A stretch of DNA of 64,000 nt from Paramarasmius palmivorus (taxonomy: Eukaryota; Basidiomycota; Agaricomycetes; Agaricales; Marasmiaceae), in the NCBI GenBank assembly GCA_037176845.1, contig JAYKXP010000022.1, forward strand, positions 682,001 through 746,000, read 5' to 3'. Both the position numbers and the translations under genes were made by a program. Positions 34,801-44,727 of this stretch are shown in pieces; positions within the stretch are counted from its first letter, which is position 1, and the number at the start of each line of letters is the position of its first letter. Below the pieces are notes generated by a model. That model did no database searches, was not told the DNA's origin, and worked only from the letters and a program-made list of their open reading frames with translations.

Positions 34801-37399
34801 TGGTTCTTCGTCAGTCCGTATATGAAGTAAGTACATCTTTCCGCTCTCGCAATGCATGGTAATTTATGAACAATTCCAGGAACGGAAGCCTCACAGAGTT
34901 CCTGCGTCGTATAGTATCGCGCGAGGGTGGACCACCGGTTGGACTTGGATTACCTCCATATCTCTATCCATCATCCACATCCACTCACACTATAACCGGT
35001 CTGGGCTTGACCGAAACCAGTGGACGTAGCCGAACAGCGAGCTATCCTGGTTCAAACTCCTTCGGAATGTCAGTCTCGAATTCTCTTCCTGGCATGCATC
35101 AACGAGGACGGAGTGGGAGCTTTAGCGGTGCAGCTTTGGGAGAGGTAGAGAGGGAGTGGGATCTTGTGAGGTTCATGCATGAGATCGCGAAGGGTATGGA
35201 GTATCTTCATGGGAACGGGGTGTTACATGGTGATTTGAAGGTTCGTCTCTTCGTGCTCCTGCTGGTACGGTACAGAGCTCAATGGTGGTGATAAACAGGC
35301 CGCGAACGTACTGGTAGATGACAGGATTCATTGTGTTATCTCGGACTTTGGACAGAGTGAGATGAAGAGTGAAGCCTACAGAATAAGTGGGACGCCTATT
35401 CCTCGTAAGGATCACCTCAGCTCATCTATCACTAATGTGGTTCTGATATCGCTTGCAGATGGTACTCTTCGCTGGCAGGCACCCGAGCTTATGGCTGGAC
35501 ATTCACAGAGTCAGCTGACTGTCGAGATGGACGTATACGCGTTTGCTATAACGTGTATAGAGGTTCTGAGCATGGGTCGTATGCCTTGGCCTTTGCAAGA
35601 TGACGATGCTGTCCGACACTTTCGTTTTGCGTGCGTCATTATCTGATTTTTTCCCCTCCCAATTTTCTAACGTGAGCTGGTATGCAGGAGACGACACCCG
35701 GCCCACGATACGCAAACAAGGTTCACTACGCCAGCTGTCCAGAACATCATTAGGAGTTGTGGGGCAACGAACGCATTTGACAGACTCATTTTGGAGCTGT
35801 TGCGAGGGATCTGAAGGCTCTTCGAAAAGGTATTGGGGCTGAGGAAGACCTCATGTCACCTACTCCGAATCAAAAGACGGTTGAGTTGGAGTATGGGTCC
35901 ACTTCGAGACTAGTCCCGACATGAGACCGATTCCAATGCCTTCCGCAGGCAACACTCCCCGTGAGTATCATTCTTCCAACGCTCCAGCAAGGTCGACTGA
36001 TCCGCTTTTTTCCAAAGCTCGCCCTTCGACCCTACCTGTTCCGGCTCCTGCACGTCACCGGAATCAATCTCAGACGCATCCTTCAGAACCGCAAGAGAAC
36101 GTCAGAGGGATCTCTCAACATCGCCTACCTTCCCTACAATCCACCCACACGAGAAGAGATCCGTTGCCACGCCTCAAATACATATGCCCGAACCAGTCAT
36201 CTATACGCCTTCTAATCCTAGTTCAGCCACCTCGTCACTCTTCGGTCCCAGCACCGGCTCTCAGTCAGAGGACGGCGATGCAATCGGCGTGGTGGACAAC
36301 ACCATAGAAGACGGATACGACTCACCGCCCCCAGCGAATGAGGGGCTGGCAGATACGAGGAACGAGAGACGCTATCGCATGCTGTTGGTTCACGATTTCC
36401 ACCCTTCATGTAAGTTTCACATTACCTGTTTAGGTCTTCCGGCCCCTAACATTGATTGGACAGTAACACTGCCATTGTGGTCACCATCTCCCATTGCAAT
36501 AGGTGCCGTGGGCTACCTGTCGAAACCGAAGGGAGCATTCGTCACTTTGTTCAACGCCTTCAATCCCGAGAAGAGCGGAGAGCTAGGTTTGTAAAGAATA
36601 TTCCAACGTTTATGGCTTCGGCAAAGTCAATACGGGAAGTCAGAGACAGGATAAAGCGGAACGCGCTTCTTCGGGAGTTGATACTATTGCGGATTCTTGT
36701 ACGTTTGGCGGGCGAGGGAAATGGTGGCGAAAACGGCATTTCGTGAGTTCATTAGATTTCAACCAAAGCACTGACTAACGGAAGCCTGTTGTTAGTCAAT
36801 CTGTGGCTCGACGTTACTCGTTCCCATTGAGAGCCGGGCACAAGATGGCGCTATCTGGCACTGAGTCGACGGTCTATCGTTACGTTGAAAGTCTAGATGC
36901 CCCGAAGCGGTGGTTCAAGCAAACGTGGACACTATTCTGGATGTATTTGGCGAGAAGCATCACATCCAAAAGGAAGATCTATACTTCGGTGAGTCACTTT
37001 CTTCCCCTTGTCCAACGAATACCGTACCAACAGAAACAAATTCCTCGTTAGTGATCGGAACCCTGGATTCCCCCGACTACGCCTGTTCGACAGCCATAAT
37101 CATCCGGATGGGACAGGTAATCCAAATCTTTCATGTTACTTATGTCGTACTAATCAAGTCGCAGGCCCACTTCAATGTAAAACACTTCCCACAAAAATCA
37201 ATCAACCTTGGGAGTACGTTCACCACCGACACGGAGGTCCCACTGGAGATGGGTGGACCTGTGTACCACGAAGAGGTCAAGGCCAAAGTTCTCGATCCGC
37301 CAGTAAGGTATCAAGTAACGGTGGCTCTTGGAACACAGTTGTTGGTGGCCAATGGTCTAGAGGTTTAAGCCAGATGTGTTGGAACCAACAAGCCTTTGA
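31801..37399 (+). CDS. Large protein kinase with N-terminal helical domain, frame-disrupted in this sequence
   Basis: Tyrosine-kinase-like (TKL-type) kinase of a family common in Agaricomycetes. Exon 1 (31801-32330) is Ser/Pro-rich and disordered. The next exons encode a helical segment, ALDITHEALALSADMLEFAP to ILSVREEVKEAGDQVTEELK and AFNAVYVFLQKQAHRPFLKR, resembling the MLKL/HET-type four-helix N-terminal domain. The kinase catalytic region includes GEPPWFFVSPYMK, GSLTEFLRRIV, MHEIAKGMEYLHGNGVLHGD (catalytic loop), AANVLVDD, VISDFGQSEMKSEAYRISGT (DFG) and LRWQAPELM (APE). A conserved C-terminal domain follows (WSPSPIAIGAVGYLSKPKGA, RRYSFPLRAGHK, FTTDTEVPLEMGGP), ending FKPDVLEPTSL. Single-base indels break the frame, notably in the N-lobe (34500-34780), at 37090-37120 and at 37280-37350. 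Either it is a recent pseudogene or the sequence carries indel errors. Confidence 0.75.
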
Positions 37400-37799
37400 G
37401 TCGATCTTCCCCATTCTGCTTCTCTTCCTTTTTCGGGCTTTCTTCTCTTTCATTTTGCGTTTTTGTCTGTTATCTCGGATTGGAATCAGTCAATACCCTA
37501 CATACTCTACATATTTTCCTCCTGCATGGACCCTTTTGCACAATACAGACTCGCCCACTGACCAAACATATCTATTTTTTCACATTATTGCAAACTCTAC
37601 GTACACAGTAATTTGTATGATTTGTATTTCACGTCGTATGCCTGTATACATAGCTGGATTTGAATAATCAATGGAATCGGAATGTACTTTTGTATGGAGT
37701 CTTTGTTGAACAACCTGAGTAATTGGTCAGTTAACTTTGGAATTATATATGATTGAATAATGACGAGCACAAATATAAGTATAGTGAAGACAGGTTTAA

Positions 37800-38744
37800 C
37801 TAGATGGCTAAATGTCTTTGAGATACTTTTAGCATTCTACTCGCCTCTGCTTTGGTAAACCCTGGCGGCAATGACATATCGGACACGGATTTCAAGATAG
37901 CCCAGATAATATCTTCTGTGCGATCAAATTCCTCTTTGCAATCATAAAACTCTTCTTCCTCCTCTCCTTCGCTAGTGTCTTCGTCGTCACTGAACCTTTC
38001 GTCCTCATAAACAGACGGAAGAGTTCTATTGCGACAACTCGATTGTTCCTCCTCCCAGGCGTCCTGTTCGAATACCAGGAGACGCTCCTTGCTCCCACAG
38101 GCATTCAACAAATCCTGCACAACACCCCTCGGGGCACCTTTGACCCTCAGCCTCCTAATGAACGGCAAAGACCCGCGCCCAATGTAAAATTTGTCACAAC
38201 CCTCCAAATCCCTAACCTGCACAGCCTTCAAATCCTTCTCTGCGCTATACCAGAAGTTGATATCAAGCTCCCGAACTTGGTAAGGCACATGGAAGAATGG
38301 CAGATAGTCGAAAATAGTCGCCATCAAGAAGTTCTTGAGCATAAGAGCGATGCGGCGTAGGCGAGGAAGCCGGTTGGGAGACGCGGTTATCTCTTGAAGA
38401 ATTAGAGAGATGACTCGTCCAAGTAATTGTTCGTTATTTCTGGGACCGGGAAGGAAGTATTTGCGTTCGTGTTCGAACGTTATGGAACGACAGAGTCGAT
38501 CGAGGAGGTGGCCGTCACTATGACTTGTGCCGCATCTGGAAACGATGTCAAGAAATTGCACGCCATGCGAGGCGCTGAGGATGTATACATCTCGGGCAGC
38601 AACTCTAGAGAAAACTGCGTTCCAGGTTTTGGAGACGAGATGGGATGATTTGATCAATGTTGCACGATCAGAAGGTGAAAGGGGCGATAGCCAGAGTGTG
38701 GTTATGATTTGTTCGGTGATATCGAGAGAAAGTTCTGTGGACAT
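37800..38744 (-). CDS. F-box-like protein, copy A
   Basis: Intact single-exon gene of 314 residues. The N-terminus MSTELSLDITEQIITTLWLS, continuing TLIKSSHLVSKTWNAVFS, has the L-P/S-x-(D/E)I and VSKxW pattern of fungal F-box proteins, which recruit substrates to SCF ubiquitin ligases. The middle (RLPRLRRIALMLKNFL, VRELDINFWYSAE, LPFIRRLRVKGA) reads like degenerate leucine-rich segments. A very acidic stretch (SEGEEEEEFYDCKEEFD) precedes the end KVSQRHLAI. It lies tail to tail with the kinase gene at its left. A TATA-like ATTTATA (minus) at 38798-38804 is 54 nt before the ATG. It is the only one of the three copies without a frame break. F-box assignment is by pattern only. Confidence 0.7.
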   Translation of the reverse strand: MSTELSLDITEQIITTLWLSPLSPSDRATLIKSSHLVSKTWNAVFSRVAARDVYILSASHGVQFLDIVSRCGTSHSDGHLLDRLCRSITFEHERKYFLPGPRNNEQLLGRVISLILQEITASPNRLPRLRRIALMLKNFLMATIFDYLPFFHVPYQVRELDINFWYSAEKDLKAVQVRDLEGCDKFYIGRGSLPFIRRLRVKGAPRGVVQDLLNACGSKERLLVFEQDAWEEEQSSCRNRTLPSVYEDERFSDDEDTSEGEEEEEFYDCKEEFDRTEDIIWAILKSVSDMSLPPGFTKAEASRMLKVSQRHLAI

Positions 38745-39223
38745 GGTGTGTTCGACAGTGGTGATTCTGGTGTATTCCTCAGCCTAGAAAGCTGGACATT
38801 TATACCCATTGTCTGATATAAGACAATGTATAACCAAACGAAACACCTGCGAAACATAGTCAGCACTACGAGACAGTCCTAGTCACTGGGCGCAGGTGAG
38901 ACCGACCGCGGTACTGGCGAAAAGTAGTGAATGTTCTTTCCTATATGATATCATTGCAGCCTTTTGTGTAGAAAGCACTCCTAAAACAGTGAAAATGGCG
39001 AAGAGGAAGGAGCGGCAAGTTGAGGTGCAGGCAGGCACATCAGCGTCAAGACGTCAAAATCGCAGACGCGCTTGGTGTCACTCTTCTTTTCTTCCTTCCA
39101 CTGCCGGTCACTCTTCTTTCTGCTCTCGCCGTCTGAAACAGCGATGGTAACGCCTTTTGCACACATTCTTCGCCAATCTTTTCGTCATTGTCATTGTCAG
39201 GGACGAAGGCGCCCATTTCTCAA
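38745..39223. promoter_or_regulatory. Bidirectional promoter between F-box copy A and kinase remnant B
   Basis: About 480 nt separate the F-box ATG from the position of the lost kinase start. The same segment recurs at 41390-41861 and, partly, at 44010-44276. It contains the F-box TATA-like box and the sequence that is 5' of the kinase exon 1 in all copies, so F-box and kinase were probably transcribed divergently from it in the duplicated units. Confidence 0.45.
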
Positions 39224-40070
39224 ACAGCTTCTCCATCGCCGTTGACGCTCTCGCCTTCTACATCCTGCTCGTCGACAACGTCCTTGATAGGCTCCGTCTT
39301 CGATTACGTCCAGCAGGTCATTCGTTACCAAACATTCCTCGTCGAGTTTGACATTGGGCAGGGTTTCCACTTCCCTCTCCGAACAAACCATCCCAAGCTT
39401 CTTCCTCAACGCAAGCTCAATCACCTTCCTCTCTACTATCTCACCTCAACTTCAGCACCCAAAACCCGGAGATGAACGCGTCTATTTCAAACTTTTCACG
39501 ATCACGTTTCTCGCACAAAAATTCCCGGGAGGTTTTAGGTTCATTGCACAGTAGTGGAACACCCTTGAGCCGTGTGGATAAAGCCCTGAGGGCGTACAAG
39601 CTGGCAGGGATGAAGAAGAGCAAGGGTTCGGAGATTGAGGGAAGGCTTTAGAACGAGGTGGTTTAAGTCCAAAAGGGATTTCGATGCGATGTAAAGCGCC
39701 TCCAGAACAGGCTGAAGTTTGGGTACTATCTAGCAGGTGTGTTCCATGATACCTGATATGTGCTCTGTACTTATTTTTCTCCTCATAGCGCGTCTTTCTG
39801 GCCGTTCGTTCTGTACTTGGTACATCCCTTGACATCACTCATGAAGCTATCGCACTCTCTGCTGTTAGGTGCCCAGCGCTGGACAAAAATCTGTCTCGGT
39901 GAGGTCACTGCACCACGTTGAGCCTGCACATCTTCCCGGGCTGCCTCGACGGCTCCGCCCACAATTTTGTATCCTTACTTGTCTATCACGAAGAGGTCAA
40001 GGCCAAAAGCTTCTCTGCCACTAAGGTGTCAAGTAATGGCGGCTTTTGGAGCCCAGATGTGTTGGAATGA
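39224..40070 (+). pseudogene. Kinase remnant B (internally deleted)
   Basis: Homologous to exon 1 and part of exon 2 of the kinase at 31801 (RVSTSLSEQTI, SSLLSPQL, then a segment equal to ITHEALALSA), followed by about 130 nt of unrelated filler and the last 80 nt of the kinase C-terminus (VYHEEVKAK to DVLE). The central ~4.7 kb, including the whole catalytic domain, is missing. The start codon is changed from ATG to ACA. Frames are also broken by many single-base insertions relative to unit C. Confidence 0.8.
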
Positions 40071-40562
40071 AGAACCCACTTGAGTTGATCATAGCTATTC
40101 TATGTCACTTGCTTTCATCTTTTCCTTCTCTCCCATTTCGTTTTGTCTGCTATGTCGGACTGGAATCGGTCAATGCCCCGCATCATCTACAGATCTTCCT
40201 CCTGCATGGACCTTTTGCCAGTGACCGAATCGGCATCCACGTAAATCTATCCTCCCAGATATTGCAAACACTACGTTCACAGTCAGTTTGATTTGTATCT
40301 CGCATTGTATGCCTGTATAGATAGTTGGATTTGTATAACCAAATGAAATGTACTCTTATGTGGGCTCGCAAACTTCGGAACAAGAAGGATGACAGTATTG
40401 ACGTGTCCGAGACTGACATTAGAATTATATATGAGAACGAATAGATATCTATAGTGATTATGCTAAGTGTACGAATTATCCTTGCCTATTAAGCCCCGAA
40501 TCAACTTCTCCGCTGTGGTAAGAAAACTCTTGCGTGCGCAGTTAATTCTCCACATCCAACAG

Positions 40563-41389
40563 CTATATTCCTTCTTCACAATCATAAAACTCTTCTTCTT
40601 CCTCGCTCTCCTTCGCTGGTGTCTTCATCGTCACTGAACCTTTTGTCCTCGTAAACAGACGGAAGAGCCTTTGCATTACCACGAGGCTGTTTCTCCTTCC
40701 AAATATCCTGCTCGAATACCGAGAGACGCTCCCAGCCCCCCCCCCCAAGCCTCCAATAAAAGCTTTACGACAGCCATCGATGTTCCTTTGACCCTCAGCC
40801 TCCTAATGAAGGACAAAGACCCGCGGGGGATATGAAATCGCTCAAAAATGTGCGTTTTGAGTTTGATACCAAATACAGTATCCGATGTCGTTTCTGCGCC
40901 ATACCAGAAGTTGATGTCAAGCTCTCGGACTTGGGAAGGCATGTATAAAAATGGGCGGTCGTTGAAAATAGTCTCCTCCAAAAAGTCCTTGACCACGAGA
41001 GCGACGCGGCGTAGCCGAGGAAGTCGATTGGGAGACGCAGATATCACTCGGAGGACTAGGTAAATGGCACGTCCGAACTCGTCCTCTTCGGGACAGGGAA
41101 AGAGGGACTTGTGTTCGTGCTCGAACGTTATGGAGCGGCAGAGATGATCGAGGAGGTGGCGGAGGTGACTTGTGCCGCGCCCAGAAAAGATATCGAGAAA
41201 TCGCCAGCTATGTGAGTCGCTGAGGATGTATACGTCTTGGGCAGCAACTCTAGAGAAAACTGCATCCCACATCTTGGAAACGAGATGGGACGATTTGATG
41301 AATGTCGCGCGATGAGAAGGTGAGAGGGGCGATAGCCAGAGTGTACTGATGATTTGTTCGGTGATATCGAGAGGAAGTTGTGTAGACAT
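40563..41389 (-). pseudogene. F-box-like copy B, frameshifted at an 11-C run
   Basis: The frame from the ATG at 41389 (MSTQLPLDITEQIISTLWLS) is intact down to 40747 and closely matches copy A. The G-run on its strand (11 C at 40736-40746 on plus) then shifts the frame and the protein ends prematurely (TASW) at 40676. Beyond the run the other frame continues the expected text (RLSVFEQDIW and an acidic EEEFYDCEE). A run of ten would keep the frame open. Loss of function is therefore uncertain, since homopolymer length is error-prone. Confidence 0.7.
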
Positions 41390-41861
41390 GGCGTGTTCGA
41401 CAGTGGTGATTCTGGTGTATTCCTCGGCCTAGAAAGCTCGACCTTTATACATAACGTTTGATGTAAGACAATGTATAACCAAACGAAACACCTGCGAAAC
41501 ATAGTCAGCACTACGAGACAGTCCTAGTCACTGGGCGCAGGTGAGACCGACCGCGGTACTGGCGAAAAGTAGTGAATGTATCTTTCCTATATGATATCAT
41601 AGCAGCCCTTGTGGTAGAAAGCAACCTAAAACAGTGAAAATGGCGAAGAGGAAGGAGCGGCAAGTTGAGGTGCAGGCAGGCCCATCAGCGTCAAGACGTC
41701 AAAATCGCAGACGCGCTTGGTGTCACTCTTCTTTTTCTCCTTCCACTGCCGGTCACTCTTCTTTCTGCTCCGCCGTCTGAAACAGCGAGGAACGCCTTTT
41801 GCACATCTTCGCCAATCTTTTCGTCATTGTCATTGTCAGGGACGAAGGCGCCATTTCTCAA

Positions 41862-42693
41862 ACAGCTTCTCCATCGCCGTTGACGCTCTCGCCTTCTACA
41901 TCCTGCTCGTCGACAACGTCCTTGATAGGCTCGTCTCGATTACGTCCAGCAGGTCATTCGTTACCAAACATTCCCTCGTCGAGTTTGACATTGGGCAGGG
42001 TTTCCACTTCCCTCTCCGAACAAACCATCCAAGCTTCTTCCTCAACGCAAGCTCAATCACCTTCCTCTCTACTATCACCTCAACTTCAGCACCCAAACCC
42101 GGAGATGAACGCGTCTATTTCAACTTTTCACGATCACGTTCTCGCACAAAAATTCCCGGGAGGTTAGGTTCATTGCACAGTAGTGGAACACCCTTGAGCC
42201 GGTGGATAAAGCCCTGAGGGCGTACAAGCTGGCTGGGATGAGAAGAGCAAGGGTTCGGAGATTGAGGGAAGGCTTTAGAACGAGGTTAAGTCCAAAAGGG
42301 ATTTCGATGCGATGAAAGCGCCTCCAGAACAGGCTGAAGTTTGGGCTACTACTCAGCAGGTGTGTTCCATGATACCTGATATGTGCTCTGTACTTATTTT
42401 TCTCCTCATAGCGCGTCTTTCTGGCCGTTCGTTCTGTACTTGGTACATCCCTTGACATCACTCATGAAGCTATCGCACTCTCTGCTGTTAGGTGCCCAGC
42501 GCTGGACAAAAATCTGTCTCGGTGAGGTCACTGCACCACGTTGAGCCTGCACATCTTCCCGGGCTGCCTCGACGGCTCCGCCCACAATTTTGTATCCTTA
42601 CTTGTCTATCACGAAGAGGTCAAGGCCAAAAGCTTCTCTGCCACTAAGGTGTCAAGTAATGGCGGCTTTTGGAGCCCAGATGTGTTGGAATGA
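41862..42693 (+). pseudogene. Kinase remnant C (internally deleted)
   Basis: Same structure as remnant B: ACA in place of the start ATG, exon 1 homology, same internal deletion and same filler, same C-terminal scrap. Here the exon 1 frame is open for longer (SPSPLTLSPSTS, SSSLTLGRVSTSLSEQTIQA) because it lacks the extra single bases seen in B. Not a functional kinase: no catalytic domain is present. Confidence 0.8.
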
Positions 42694-43168
42694 AGAACCC
42701 ACTTGAGTTGATCATAGCTATTCTATGTCACTTGCTTTCATCTTTTCCTTCTCTCCCATTTCGTTTTGTCTGCTATGTCGGACTGGAATCGGTCAATGCC
42801 CCGCATCATCTACAGATCTTCCTCCTGCATGGACCTTTTGCCCAGTACACCGAATCGGCATCCACGTATATCTATCCTCCCAGATATTGCAAACACTACG
42901 TTCACAGTCAGTTTGATTTGTATCTCGCATTGTATGCCTGTATAGATAGTTGGATTTGTATAACCAAATGAAATGTACTCTTATGTGGGCTCGCAAACTT
43001 CGGAACAAGAAGGATGACAGTATTGACGTGTCCGAGACTGACATTAGAATTATATATGAGAACGAATAGATATCTATAGTGATTATGCTAAGTGACGAAT
43101 TATCCTTGCCTATTAAGCCCCGAATCAACTTCTCCGCTGTGGTAAACTCTTGCGTGCGCAGTAATCTC

Positions 43169-44009
43169 TCACATCCAACAGCTATATTCCTTCTTCACAA
43201 TCATAAAACTCTTCTTCCTCCTCTCCTTCGCTGGTGTCTTCATCGTCACTGAACCTTTTGTCCTCGTAAACAGACGGAAGAGCCTTTGCATTACCACGAG
43301 GCTGTTTCTCCTTCCAAATATCCTGCTCGAATACCGAGAGACGCTCCCAGCCCCCCCCCCCAAGCCTCCAATAAAAGCTTTACGACAGCCATCGATGTTC
43401 CTTTGACCCTCAGCCTCCTAATGAAGGACAAAGACCCGCGGGGGATATGAAATCGCTCAAAAATGTGCGTTTTGAGTTTGATACCAAATACAGTATCCGA
43501 TGTCGTTTCTGCGCCATACCAGAAGTTGATGTCAAGCTCTCGGACTTGGGAAGGCATGTATAAAAATGGGCGGTCGTTGAAAATAGTCTCCTCCAAAAAG
43601 TCCTTGACCACGAGAGCGACGCGGCGTAGCCGAGGGGAAGTCGATTGGGAGACGCAGATATCACTCGGAGGACTAGGTAAATGGCACGTCCGAACTCGTC
43701 CTCTTCGGGACAGGGAAAGAGGGACTTGTGTTCGTGCTCGAACGTTATGGAGCGGCAGAGATGATCGAGGAGGTGGCGGAGGTGACTTGTGCCGCGCCCA
43801 GGAAAAGATATCGAGAAAATCGCCAGCTAATGTGAGTCGCTGAGGATGTATACGTCTTGGGCAGCAACTCTAGAGAAAACTGCATCCCACATCTTGGAAA
43901 CGAGATGGGACGATTTGATGAATGTCGCGCGATGAGAAGGTGAGAGGGGCGATAGCCAGAGTGTACTGATGATTTGTTCGGTGATATCGAGAGGAAGTTG
44001 TGTAGACAT
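43169..44009 (-). pseudogene. F-box-like copy C, multiply frameshifted
   Basis: Begins MSTQLPLDITEQIISTLWLS at 44009 and follows copy B to YILSDSH. Extra bases near 43800-43835 and 43632-43640 (relative to copy B) then move the frame, and the same 11-C run is present (43351-43361). Protein similarity continues across all breaks in the other frames. Confidence 0.7.
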
Positions 44010-44085
44010 GGCGTGTTCGACAGTGGTGATTCTGGTGTATTCCTCGGCCTAGAAAGCTCGACCTTTATACATAACGTTTGATGTA

Positions 44086-44276
44086 AGACAATGTATCCCC
44101 GAACGAAACACCTGCGAAACGTACTCAGCACCAGTACTGCGAGACAATCCTGATTCAGGTGCCGGTGAGACCGATGGGCCCCTTGACTCGGACAGCGGTA
44201 TCTTCATTGCAATGATTTCACAACAGCCTTTGTGGTAGAAAGCGACCTGCAACGGTGAAGATGACGACAAAGAGGA
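44086..44276. repeat. Partial fourth copy of the F-box/kinase promoter segment
   Basis: Homologous but more diverged from the promoter segments at 38821 and 41466, keeping phrases such as GTAGAAAGC and GAGGAAGGAGCGGC. The homology stops about 80 nt before the inverted end of the KDZ element, and I find no kinase sequence on the far side of the element. Confidence 0.6.
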
Positions 44277-44353
44277 AGGAGCGGCCGACAGGATCAACGT
44301 CACGGTCACGGTCACTGAACGTCGAGCCGCGGAGTCAAAGTAGCGAGATCATA

Positions 44354-44510
44354 CACGTATTCAGGACAACGAGCCGGCGAGTCACTGAGCACTGAGCCGC
44401 TGAGCCGCTGAGTCGGCGAGTCGGCGAGATGGCGAGTCAAGGGGGCGGCGAGCATCTGAAACGGCGAGTCATCGGCACACTGAGTCGCGGGAAAGCTGAG
44501 TCATCCATGC
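44354..44510 (+). repeat. Left inverted terminal/subterminal repeats of the KDZ element
   Basis: Starts CACGTATTCAGGACAACGAG and continues as closely spaced GAGTC, CTGAGCCGCTG and GGCGAGTCGG motifs. These are the reverse complement of motifs at the right end (51700-51853). Confidence 0.75.
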
Positions 44511-44643
44511 GCCTTTGGATTTGCTCGCTGCTCGCCATGGCCATTTCCTCTCGATCGTCGCAGCTATCGATGACTGCAATGACGCACCAAACGACTAGAA
44601 ACGACTCTGGACGCGATTTTATGTGACATTCAACCCTCTCCGC

Positions 44644-44651
44644 TATAAATA
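44644..44651 (+). promoter_or_regulatory. TATA box of the transposon companion gene
   Basis: TATAAATA, 77-84 nt before the ATG at 44728 and just inside the left subterminal repeats. Confidence 0.6.
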
Positions 44652-44727
44652 CAAGGCTCCCTCGAAAACGTTCCTTCTCCCTCTTTTCCTTTCAACCTTC
44701 ACTTCAATACACTCCTTCGACTTCACA

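Larger units (their letters stand above)
38821..41465. repeat. Tandem segmental duplication, unit B (kinase remnant plus F-box)
   Basis: Unit of about 2645 nt beginning at the AGACAATGTA shared by 38821, 41466 and 44086. It is near-identical to the next unit; most differences are one- or two-base indels, with few substitutions. Both units share the same internal deletion of the kinase gene and the same 11-C run, so the second arose from the first after those events. Confidence 0.85.
41466..44085. repeat. Tandem segmental duplication, unit C
   Basis: About 2620 nt, near-identical to 38821-41465. It ends at the third AGACAATGTA (44086), after which a more diverged fourth copy of the promoter segment continues to about 44276, next to the KDZ transposon. 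Confidence 0.85.
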
